Part shown: piece after piece, positions 1-7,065 of the stretch
Position numbering within the stretch: the stretch's first letter is position 1
How the letters are laid out: each line of letters begins with the position of its first letter
DNA from: Coraliomargarita_B sp046540835
GTDB taxonomy: Bacteria; Verrucomicrobiota; Verrucomicrobiia; Opitutales; Coraliomargaritaceae
Direction of reading: 5' to 3'
Length of the DNA: 19,844 bases
Assembly: GCA_046540835.1 (NCBI GenBank)
Contig: JBKHEL010000051.1
Span: 1 to 19,844, forward strand
Program-made: the position numbers and the translations under genes
Notes under the pieces: model-generated
Databases searched by the model: none
What the model was told of the DNA's origin: nothing
The model's input: only the letters and a program-made list of their open reading frames with translations

Positions 1-1379
1 AGGCAGCCGGGCTCGACCGCGCGGTGCAGTATCATGGCATCGCCCGGGGCAATTATTTGATCGGCGACCACCCGGGTGCACTCCGGGCCCTGGAAATCTG
101 CCTGAAAAATCAAGCCGACTACCTGCCGGCACTTCGCTTAAAAGCTCAGATTTCCCTCGATCAGGGAGATACCGACCGGGCTCGGGATATCCTGCGCGAG
201 GCGCTGGAGCACCACCCGGAAGACCCCGAGGTGAATCTGGCCCTCGCCTCAATCTACGCGGATGCCGAACAATGGGCGCAAGTCAGTCGGCTGATTCCGC
301 AGATTCGGGCGGACCAGCGGTTGCGGGATGTAGCGCTCTATCTGGAAGGACGGGTGGCCTGGTCGCAGAACCGTGTCGGCACCGCGCGGGCGCGATTCGA
401 GGAGGCGATCGAGCGGCAGGCCTCCGGGAGCAATGACCTGCTCGCGTCGCTCTACTTTTATCGCGGGCTCTGCCTTGATCGACTGGGCCGGAGTGAAGCC
501 GCCGACGAGGCGGTCACCAAAGCCATCGACGCCGGCTTTCAAGCCGAAACACGCGCCGAGGCCGAGGCCCTGGGCCGCCTGCTTCTGCGCACAGGGCTAG
601 CAGAAATCGCGGTCCCCCAGCTCGAAGGTATCCTGCTCGGCAGAGACAACGGCTCGGTAACCCTCTGGTCGCAACTGGGCCGCGCCCATCAGATGACCGA
701 CCAAATCCCGCTCGCCATCAGCGCGTTCAACCAGGCACTTGAACTCGATCCTGATCGGACTGAAGTGCTGGCGCTGCGAGGATCTCTCCTGCGCCGGATC
801 GGCGACCTTGAAGGCGCACGAAGCGATTATCGCCGAGCTGCAGAGCTTAACCCGGACAATGCAGCGTTTCACTACGCCCTCGGCTTGGCGGAGCTGCAAC
901 TGGGCCGACTCGCGGAAGCTGAACAGGCACTCGGGCAGTCCGCGAAGCTGCCTGGCCCTACCCCGGCTCAGCAATTGCTCCATGCGCTGACAGCCTATGC
1001 GATCGGCGCGCACGGGACGGCGCGCGAAGCACTGCAGCGCTACCTCGCAGACCACCCCGACGAAGCCACCGAAGCCGCCGTCTATCTCGCGCACCTGCTG
1101 CAGACCCCCGTCGAAACCACCCTGGACGACCCCGTGCTCCGCTACTTTCGCGGAGCGGCCAGCCGCAAGGAGGTCCTCGATTGGGCCGGATACGCAGAAA
1201 CACCAGCGGATGCCCGCCGCCGCATTTGTGCCGCCGCATTCTGGCTGGCACAGGACGAGCGCCTCAAGGGAAATGCCGCGACAGCCAGGGAACTCATACA
1301 AATAGCCCTCGAAGCAGGCAGCCCCGAAAGCCCTGAATACCAGTTTGCCCAGTGGCAACTCGACGCGGATCAGCGCTGA
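1..1379 (+). CDS. TPR-repeat protein, 5' end cut by the window edge
   Basis: The frame is open from base 3 (A-A-G-L-D-R-A) into the GTG at 24. That GTG is therefore probably internal and the real start lies outside the window. About 458 residues are visible. They consist of helical tetratricopeptide-like repeats, for example around DRARDILREALEHHPEDPEV, AISAFNQALELDPDRTEV and ARSDYRRAAELNPDNAAF. Small residues and A-x3-A-L/D-P spacing recur about every 34 residues. The last ~80 residues (from DPVLRYFRGAAS) form a further helical repeat block with a YFRG/AAAFWLAQ pattern. TPR proteins act as scaffolds for protein-protein contact, and nothing here indicates a specific partner. No membrane segment is visible in the part seen. 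The gene converges on fmt, and its likely terminator (1472-1501) lies inside the fmt frame. The family is certain; the specific role is unknown. Confidence 0.85.
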   Translation, partial: AAGLDRAVQYHGIARGNYLIGDHPGALRALEICLKNQADYLPALRLKAQISLDQGDTDRARDILREALEHHPEDPEVNLALASIYADAEQWAQVSRLIPQIRADQRLRDVALYLEGRVAWSQNRVGTARARFEEAIERQASGSNDLLASLYFYRGLCLDRLGRSEAADEAVTKAIDAGFQAETRAEAEALGRLLLRTGLAEIAVPQLEGILLGRDNGSVTLWSQLGRAHQMTDQIPLAISAFNQALELDPDRTEVLALRGSLLRRIGDLEGARSDYRRAAELNPDNAAFHYALGLAELQLGRLAEAEQALGQSAKLPGPTPAQQLLHALTAYAIGAHGTAREALQRYLADHPDEATEAAVYLAHLLQTPVETTLDDPVLRYFRGAASRKEVLDWAGYAETPADARRRICAAAFWLAQDERLKGNAATARELIQIALEAGSPESPEYQFAQWQLDADQR

Positions 1380-1449
1380 ACATCCGGCGGGCGTGAGAAA
1401 AAGTTTGTGTCGTTGTTTTGCTAATACGGGATGCGAATAAAGATGCTTG

Positions 1450-2445
1450 TCAGGTCTGGCCGCAGGGCCGGTCCCGTTCCTTGAGAAGGGGGGGATTTTT
1501 TACGCTGCTGAGCTGTGTGCCGGGCGCAAGGGGGAAGCCTCTGAAAAAATCCCGGGCTGGCAAAAGGCGCCCGCCGGGCCGCTGGAGTTCATGCAGACGG
1601 ATCACGCCCTGCGATGTTGCCACGTCGCAGGTCTCCCCCACGCGCAGCACCGTCCCCGGAGGATCGTCCACCGGAACGGGCAAGGCCTCGGCACGGCCAA
1701 CTTTGATCGTCATGCCTTCGTGCTCGAAAAATCCCCCCGGCCAGGGTGTAAACGCACGGAGCCGACAGTCCAGCAGGTGGGCGGGCTGGTGGAAGTCCAG
1801 TGCCCCATCCTGCTTGTTTATTTTCCGGCAAAAGCTGGCAGCTGCGGCATCTTGCGGCTCAAAGGTCAATTTGCCGACAAGCGCAGCGCTTAAATTACGC
1901 CGGAGCAGCGGCACGACCGCCTCACCGACCCGGGCCCGCAGATCCGGACTCGTATCCTGTTCGCGGATAATCACCGGCTCACAGTCCGCGACCGCACCGG
2001 CGTCCATTTCACGGTCAATCGCCATCAGGCAAACGCCTGTTGTCTGCTCGCCCACAGCCAGCGCCGTTTCGACCGGGGAAGCTCCCCGGTATTTCGGCAA
2101 GAGCGAACCATGGAAGTTTAACATCCCGTGCAACGGCGCTTCCCGGAGGGACTTGCCCAAAAAATGCCCATAGGCCATCACAAAAGCCAAGGTAATCTCC
2201 TCTGCGCGCAGCTGTTCGGCCAAAGTGCGGCCCGGCTTCTCCGGCTGCAGCACTGGGATGCCCTGCTCCTTCGCATACGCAGCGACCGGGTTTTGCCGCA
2301 GCTGCCTGCCGCGGCCCTGCCGCCGATCCGGCTGTGAGACGATCAGTGAGAGTTCGCACAGTTCGCTACAGGCCTCGCGCAGATAGCGCAGGCCGGGCAG
2401 GCAGATGGCGTCGGATCCAAAGTAAGCAATACGGGCTCGTTCCAT
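1450..2445 (-). CDS. fmt: Methionyl-tRNA formyltransferase
   Basis: 331 residues. The enzyme transfers a formyl group from 10-formyl-tetrahydrofolate to Met-tRNA(fMet) in the cytoplasm so that translation can initiate. The N-terminal formyltransferase fold begins RIAYFGSD. The catalytic motif NFHGSLLPKYRGASPV gives N110 and H112, and the motif TGVCLMAIDREMDAGA gives D148. These match E. coli N106/H108/D144 with a constant +4 offset. The C-terminal domain has FTPWPGGF and the closing Q-x-P-G-G block. ATG at 2445 is chosen because conserved sequence begins there; the 21 upstream codons overlap the exonuclease gene and are not family-like. It starts 10 bases after the exonuclease stop, so the two are probably one operon. 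def is not the neighbour. Residues 313-331 are a non-family tail encoded across the convergent terminator. No clear Shine-Dalgarno sequence is present. Confidence 0.95.
   Translation of the reverse strand: MERARIAYFGSDAICLPGLRYLREACSELCELSLIVSQPDRRQGRGRQLRQNPVAAYAKEQGIPVLQPEKPGRTLAEQLRAEEITLAFVMAYGHFLGKSLREAPLHGMLNFHGSLLPKYRGASPVETALAVGEQTTGVCLMAIDREMDAGAVADCEPVIIREQDTSPDLRARVGEAVVPLLRRNLSAALVGKLTFEPQDAAAASFCRKINKQDGALDFHQPAHLLDCRLRAFTPWPGGFFEHEGMTIKVGRAEALPVPVDDPPGTVLRVGETCDVATSQGVIRLHELQRPGGRLLPARDFFRGFPLAPGTQLSSVKNPPLLKERDRPCGQT
1472..1501 (+). terminator. Probable intrinsic terminator of the TPR gene, inside the 3' end of fmt
   Basis: TCCC (1472-1475) pairs with GGGA (1492-1495). CCTT (1479-1482) pairs with AAGG (1486-1489) around a GAG loop. 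Two T-G wobbles and one bulged G join the two stems. The hairpin is followed directly by six T (1496-1501). It lies 93 bases after the TPR stop codon. In the opposite direction no T run follows, so it serves the + strand only. Confidence 0.6.
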
Positions 2446-2455
2446 AAGATGAAGG

Positions 2456-3115
2456 CTAAAGCAGTTCCTGTTGTTCCATCGACTCGCGCTGGCTCGATGA
2501 GGACGCACTCTGCGTGATCAACCAACGGAGGCTGGCCGACGCCAGATCCTTTTCCTCAAACAACCGGATCAGGAGCAAGGCCGAGGCCAGCGCATCATAC
2601 AACGCGCAGTGATAACGCCGACGCTCCGGCGGACAGAGCAGACGCCCCTGTGCGTCGAGCGCCTCCTGCAGGCAAAAGACTTCAACCAGCGCCTGCAACT
2701 TGTAGCTCTCCAGCCCCCCGTAGATCCTCCGGTAGAGCTGCAGGGTATCCAGCCACGGGCCCCAGTCCGCCCCCATCAACCCGGGCTCGGCAAAATCCGG
2801 CACCTGCCCGGGACAGGGCCAGACTGCCCGCAACAGGCCGGATTCAACACTCACATTGTGGGCGCAAAAAGGCCCCGCTCTCCGCAGCTTCGAAAGAAGC
2901 GGCCACTCCACATCAAAGGGCTCCGCATCCCGGGCCAGATCTTCGCTGATGCCATGTTGCTCCCGGTCCCGGTCCGAAATCGTCCCAACGGGTGCACAGA
3001 TCCGGCTGTAGGAGGCCGTCACCCGAGCTCCGCTCACCGTCGCGATCCCATACTCGACTACTCCGCTCTGGCGGCTGCCTTCAAAGTCAATCACGTGGAT
3101 AGGCGTCTGTAACAT
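2456..3115 (-). CDS. DEDDh-family 3'-5' exonuclease (DnaQ/RNase T-like)
   Basis: 219 residues. The ribonuclease-H-like exonuclease fold is recognisable from three motifs. ExoI is VIDFEGS with D10 and E12. ExoII is FCAHNVSVESGLL. ExoIII is YHCALYDALASA, with H169 four residues before D174 as in the DEDDh subclass. Such enzymes use two metal ions to remove nucleotides from DNA or RNA 3' ends; family members include the polymerase III epsilon subunit and RNase T. The ExoII aspartate usual in HN-x2-FD is a glutamate here (E91). There is no polymerase or BRCT domain, so this is a stand-alone nuclease rather than part of a PolC or DinG-type fusion. The serine-rich tail is not conserved-looking. It is the first gene of the probable exonuclease-fmt operon. 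Substrate unknown. Confidence 0.85.
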   Translation of the reverse strand: MLQTPIHVIDFEGSRQSGVVEYGIATVSGARVTASYSRICAPVGTISDRDREQHGISEDLARDAEPFDVEWPLLSKLRRAGPFCAHNVSVESGLLRAVWPCPGQVPDFAEPGLMGADWGPWLDTLQLYRRIYGGLESYKLQALVEVFCLQEALDAQGRLLCPPERRRYHCALYDALASALLLIRLFEEKDLASASLRWLITQSASSSSQRESMEQQELL

Positions 3116-3436
3116 CGGTGGTTAATCGTTAAAGGGAAGAGGATTTTTCAAACGGTTAACTGATTCCGCTCACCGCGGATGGCAGGTAGTTTTCCCATCG
3201 TGCGCAGCCCGGCAAGCCTGTTCGCATCGCTCCCTGAAGCAATCATAAACCCTGACACAAGCTGCGAACTACCGCTTGACTCACACTTTTAAGACTTAAG
3301 ACGGTGAGCCCATGCTACCTAAGGAGTAATAAACCTGATCCCTCAAAAGAACAGCCAGCTTTATTTGAATCTACGGTTGCCAGCAAGCAACAGACCTCCC
3401 CATATTCAAAAATTCAAGTTGAATCCAATAACCGAT
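3116..3436. other. Intergenic region between divergent exonuclease and hisN-like genes
   Basis: This 321-base gap must hold promoters for both directions. It contains three GTTAA copies (3121, 3128, 3155) near the exonuclease start. A tandem repeat TTAAGAC-TTAAGAC (3289-3302) lies just after a TTGACT hexamer (3276-3281), but no well-spaced -10 box is evident. AAGGAG at 3321 precedes no credible start codon. I see no RNA gene or coding region that I would defend. Confidence 0.5.
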
Positions 3437-4222
3437 ATGTCAGCACTCACCCGCGAGCAAAAAAAAGAGTTTCTCGAGTTTATTTCCGAGCTCTGCGACG
3501 AAGCAGCAAAAGAAATCCTCCCTCACTACGGACCGGACGTCGAAATTGAGCGCAAGTCCGACGCCACCCCGGTCACCCTCGCCGACCGCAATGCCGAAAA
3601 ACGTATCCGCGAAATTCTCGCCGACCGCTACCCACAGCACGGGATCATCGGTGAGGAGTATGGCCGCGAGCGCGACGATGCCGATTTCGTCTGGGTGCTC
3701 GACCCGGTCGATGGCACGAAGTCCTTCATCTCGGGGGTGCCGCTCTTCGCGACACTGATCGCGCTGCTTTACAAGGGCCGCCCCGTGATCGGCGCGATCA
3801 ACCAGCCCGTCTTGCAGCAAAAAGTGATCGGGGACGGCGAGACAACCACGCTCAACGGCAAGCCGGTTCGCGGCCGTGAGCCCTGCCCGCTCGGCCAGGC
3901 AACCCTGTGCACCACCGATCCCATCCGTGAAACCCTCTGGCAAAACGGGGCCGACTGGTCCGCCCTCCCCCCAAAAACCGCGCTCTACCGCTCCTGGGGC
4001 GATGCCGGTGGCTATATCCTCCTCTGCTCCGGTTATATCGATATCATGTGCGACCCCCTGATGGAGATCTGGGACTGCGCCGCGATCCTCCCCTGCCTCG
4101 AAGGTGCCGGGTTTAAGGCCACCGGTTGGAAAGGGGGCGATGCCTTCGATGAGCGCTGCATTATCGCCGCCAAAGAGCCCCTCCATGCTGAAGTGATGGA
4201 CGTGCTCTACCCGAACCACTAG
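3437..4222 (+). CDS. hisN: Inositol-monophosphatase-family phosphatase, probable histidinol-phosphatase
   Basis: 261 residues. A Mg2+-dependent phosphatase of the FIG/IMPase superfamily. The metal site is complete: E73 in GEEYG, D89 and D92 in WVLDPVDGTKSF, and D213 in IWDCAAILPCLEGAG. The stretch DPVDGTKSFISGVPLFATLIAL and the RSWGDAGGY/DPLMEIWDCAA block are the HisN pattern. HisN removes phosphate from L-histidinol phosphate, the penultimate step of histidine synthesis. The ATG at 3437 starts the conserved protein; an in-frame ATG at 3365 would add 24 low-complexity residues and is less likely. No Shine-Dalgarno sequence is seen at either. sulP follows after 27 bases. That sulfate-type neighbour raises the alternative of a CysQ-like 3'(2'),5'-bisphosphate nucleotidase. 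The family is certain, the substrate moderately so. Confidence 0.85.
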   Translation: MSALTREQKKEFLEFISELCDEAAKEILPHYGPDVEIERKSDATPVTLADRNAEKRIREILADRYPQHGIIGEEYGRERDDADFVWVLDPVDGTKSFISGVPLFATLIALLYKGRPVIGAINQPVLQQKVIGDGETTTLNGKPVRGREPCPLGQATLCTTDPIRETLWQNGADWSALPPKTALYRSWGDAGGYILLCSGYIDIMCDPLMEIWDCAAILPCLEGAGFKATGWKGGDAFDERCIIAAKEPLHAEVMDVLYPNH

Positions 4223-4249
4223 GCCTCAAAAGCGATCTCCCCACAGGCT

Positions 4250-6100
4250 ATGCGTTCCGTCATCGATTATCTGAAAAGTTGTCTCCAGGCGACTCGATCC
4301 TACAACACGCTCGACTTCTTCCCCCTTCGGCGCTCGCTCGCCGGATACAGCCCGGAGATGTTTCCCGGCGATCTGCGCGCGGGTCTCAACGTGGCCCTGC
4401 TCGCCTTCCCCCAGGGCATGGCTTATGCGCTCATTGCCGGCTTGCCGATCGAATACGGCATCTACGGCTCAGTCATCGCGGCGATGGTCGCGCCCATCTT
4501 CGCAAAAACCAAATACATCACTCTGGGGCCGACCAATGCCACCTCCGTCATGCTGCTCAGCGCCTTCGCCAGTCTGGGCATACTCGGGGAGGCCAAGCTT
4601 GAACTGGTCCCGTTGCTCATCCTGCTCGTTGGTTTTTTTATCCTTCTGGGGGCCTACTTCAAAGTCGCAAATGTCGTCCAATACATCTCACGATCGGTCA
4701 TCACCGGCTATATCACAGCGGCCGCCCTGCTCATCATCACCAACCAAATCCCCAAGGCTCTGGGCCTCGCGATGGACGGCAAAGGAGCCACCTTTCTGGA
4801 GTCACTGTCCTATATGCTCGATGCCCTGGGGACGACACACCAAGCCACTGTCCTGGTCAGCCTCAGCACACTCGCTCTCTATTATTTCCTGAACCGGAAG
4901 TTTAAAGCGCTTCCGAATGTGGCGATCTGCCTGGTCCTGGGCTCGGTCGCCACCGCCGTCATCTTCGGGCAAGACTCGGGGATTGTCTTGCTCAGCGCGA
5001 TCGACGCATCCAGCTGGTCCCTCAGTGTCCCCAAAATCTCCCTCGACGATATTAATCTGCTGGCCAGCCCCGCCCTGGCGATTGCCCTCCTCTGTATCCT
5101 CGAGGGTATCTCCATCGGCAAATCCCTCGCTGCGAAGACCGGCGAGCGCCTGGACGCCAACCAGGCGATGTATTCCATCGGGATGGCCAACATCGGCTGT
5201 GCCTTCTTTTCGGGCATGCCTGCATCCGGGTCGCTCACGCGCTCAATGCTCAATACCAACAGCGGCGGCCAGACCGTGCTCGCCAGCTATCTCAGCGGTA
5301 TTATCGTGTTCGCCGGTGCTTTTTTACTCGGCCCCTATACCGCCTACATCCCGCAATGCGTGCTGGCGGTCCTGGTCATCACCATCGGGATCTCCCTAAT
5401 CAACAAGCATGCCATCCGTATCGTCACGCGCACGACCAAGTCCGATGCCGCCGTTTTCCTCATCACGTTTGCCAGTGGTGCGGTGCTCCCTCTCGATACC
5501 GCCATATACATCGGGGTGGGCACCTCGATTATCCTCTTTCTCAAAAAGGTGGCACGCCCCGAGATGGTTGAATACGCCTTCAATGAAGAGGGGCAACTCG
5601 CAGAAACCGGCGGGCAGGTCGAGCGCAACACCCCGGAGATCTCCATCGTTCACGTCGAAGGCGAGCTGTTTTTTGGCGCCGCCGAGCTCTTCCGCGACCA
5701 GATGCGCCGTGTCTGCGAAGACCCGAATCTCAAAATCGTCGTCCTGAAAATGCGCAATGCGCACCACATGGATGCGACAGGCGTCATGGCACTCGAAGAG
5801 CTCCTCCGCTACATCAACGAGAAAGGGCGCTACCTCATCCTCAGCGAGGCCAAGTCCGACCTTATCCAGGTGCTCAAAAACTCCGGACTCTACGACTACA
5901 TCGAGGGGCGCAATATCTTCACCGACGAGCCCTCCAACCCCACGCTGTCCACCGCCAGAGCCCTCAAGCGGGCCAAGGAACAACTCGGTAGCACTCAGGC
6001 CAATGTTTCAATCTACGTCGACCCGGAAAAAGATCGAAAAAAGCATGCCCAAAATGCAGACGAACCGGGAGACGATGCGAAAAAAACGGAGGCGATGTAG
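4250..6100 (+). CDS. SulP-family anion (sulfate-type) transporter with STAS domain
   Basis: 616 residues. An inner-membrane anion permease of the SLC26/SulP family. The N-terminal transport domain (about residues 35-435) has many hydrophobic helices and opens with the family hallmark FPQGMAYALIAGLPIEYGIYG (from residue 53). The conserved GMPASGSLTRSMLN (from 322) forms part of the substrate region. A short linker leads to a cytoplasmic STAS domain (about 463-575). Its DATG loop (508-511) is the site phosphorylated in related anti-sigma antagonists. The last ~40 residues are charged and probably unstructured. Family members move sulfate, bicarbonate or dicarboxylates, usually coupled to H+ or Na+; sequence alone does not settle which. 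It is probably co-transcribed with the upstream phosphatase. No Shine-Dalgarno sequence is evident before the ATG. Confidence 0.92.
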   Translation: MRSVIDYLKSCLQATRSYNTLDFFPLRRSLAGYSPEMFPGDLRAGLNVALLAFPQGMAYALIAGLPIEYGIYGSVIAAMVAPIFAKTKYITLGPTNATSVMLLSAFASLGILGEAKLELVPLLILLVGFFILLGAYFKVANVVQYISRSVITGYITAAALLIITNQIPKALGLAMDGKGATFLESLSYMLDALGTTHQATVLVSLSTLALYYFLNRKFKALPNVAICLVLGSVATAVIFGQDSGIVLLSAIDASSWSLSVPKISLDDINLLASPALAIALLCILEGISIGKSLAAKTGERLDANQAMYSIGMANIGCAFFSGMPASGSLTRSMLNTNSGGQTVLASYLSGIIVFAGAFLLGPYTAYIPQCVLAVLVITIGISLINKHAIRIVTRTTKSDAAVFLITFASGAVLPLDTAIYIGVGTSIILFLKKVARPEMVEYAFNEEGQLAETGGQVERNTPEISIVHVEGELFFGAAELFRDQMRRVCEDPNLKIVVLKMRNAHHMDATGVMALEELLRYINEKGRYLILSEAKSDLIQVLKNSGLYDYIEGRNIFTDEPSNPTLSTARALKRAKEQLGSTQANVSIYVDPEKDRKKHAQNADEPGDDAKKTEAM

Positions 6101-6143
6101 CTGTCCGGCCCGCCCGCCGGTTGCGCTCCAGGCTCGAACCGAT

Positions 6144-6160
6144 AGGCCGACCACCGGCCT
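6144..6160. terminator. Small GC-rich hairpin between convergent sulP and nav genes
   Basis: AGGCCG (6144-6149) and CGGCCT (6155-6160) are perfect inverted arms around ACCAC. The hairpin sits in the 81-base gap between two convergent genes, where a terminator is expected. It lacks a T run on either side, so intrinsic termination is doubtful. Confidence 0.3.
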
Positions 6161-6181
6161 CTGCCATTTCATTGACACCGA

Positions 6182-7057
6182 TCACCGGCTTCTCCCGGGC
6201 CTCTGGCTCGTCTTCTCAGATTCTTCCCTCCGCTCAAGCTCGCGGCGCAGCGACGCCAAATCCGCCTCCATCCGCTCAAGCGTCACCCGAATCGCCTCGT
6301 CCCCCGCATCCACTTTCACCTCAGGCTGTTCCGAAAGCTCCTGCATCGTCGAAACAATGATCCCGATAAACAAATTGAGAATGGTGAAGGTGGCCACCAC
6401 GATAAAGGGCACAAAGAAAGCCCAGGCCAGGGGGTAAACCTCCATCACCGGACGCACGATCCCCATCGACCAGCTCTCCAGCGTCATCACCTGAAAAAGC
6501 GAAAAGAGACTCGCTCCAAGTGAGCCAAACCACTGCGGAAACTCCGCGCCGAAAAGATTCGTCGCCAAAACGCCCATCGTGTAAAAGAAAACCATCATCA
6601 CGAGGATCACGCCCGACAATCCGGGAATCGAGTGGATGAAGGCAGCTACGACCTTCTTCAACTGGGGCAAAACCGTCAGCAGCCGCAAAACCCGGAGGAT
6701 GCGCAGCGACCGCAGAACCGCCCACGGCCCGGCACTGGGCACCAGGGCGATCGCCACCACCAGGAAGTCAAACCAGTTCCAGCCACTGCGCCAAAAATGC
6801 CAGCGGTAGGCCGTCAACTTCAACGCGATCTCCACCACGAAAATCGCCAGACAAAGCTTATCCAACAGAATCAACACGTCTCCGAAGCGCTCCATCAACT
6901 GTGCACTCGTTTCGAGGCCGAGGATCAAGCCATTAAACAGGATTGCCGCGACGATGATCCGCTGCACCCCCTTCGACTCCACCCAACGGGCCACGGACGC
7001 ACGCCAGCGCGGTTGACCGGAACGCTCGAGTAATCGTATCAAATCCTCTTCGCTCAT
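6182..7057 (-). CDS. NaChBac/NavMs-type bacterial voltage-gated sodium channel
   Basis: 291 residues, typical for the family. Each subunit has six membrane helices and four subunits form the channel. S4 (about 114-130) carries four gating arginines at three-residue spacing (R116, R119, R122, R125). The pore loop holds the selectivity filter T192-L-E-S-W-S-M, identical to that of NavAb and NavMs and diagnostic of Na+ selectivity. S6 (about 211-238) is followed by an acidic neck and a C-terminal coiled coil (about 253-280) that tetramerises. The ATG at 7057 is preceded by an in-frame TTG at 7060. AGGGGGAGG (7071-7079) is 13 bases from the ATG and 10 from the TTG, so either may be used. The isocitrate dehydrogenase stop is only 8 bases upstream of the ATG, so the two genes are almost certainly one transcript. 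Confidence 0.95.
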   Translation of the reverse strand: MSEEDLIRLLERSGQPRWRASVARWVESKGVQRIIVAAILFNGLILGLETSAQLMERFGDVLILLDKLCLAIFVVEIALKLTAYRWHFWRSGWNWFDFLVVAIALVPSAGPWAVLRSLRILRVLRLLTVLPQLKKVVAAFIHSIPGLSGVILVMMVFFYTMGVLATNLFGAEFPQWFGSLGASLFSLFQVMTLESWSMGIVRPVMEVYPLAWAFFVPFIVVATFTILNLFIGIIVSTMQELSEQPEVKVDAGDEAIRVTLERMEADLASLRRELERREESEKTSQRPGRSR

Positions 7058-7065
7058 CAAACCCG

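Noticed and set aside
597..1358. 253-codon minus-strand frame opposite the TPR gene
   Set aside because: Cys/Arg/Gly-rich shadow with no domain. The TPR repeats on the other strand explain the region.
1488..1501. Homopolymer runs at the fmt 3' end as a phase-variation switch
   Set aside because: A slip would change only the non-conserved tail, not catalytic residues, so an on/off switch is unlikely.
3304..3549. Small + strand frame and the five-codon frame before AAGGAG in the exonuclease/hisN gap
   Set aside because: The longer frame overlaps hisN in another phase with Arg/Ser-rich content. The short one has no ribosome binding site of its own and no sign of a leader peptide.
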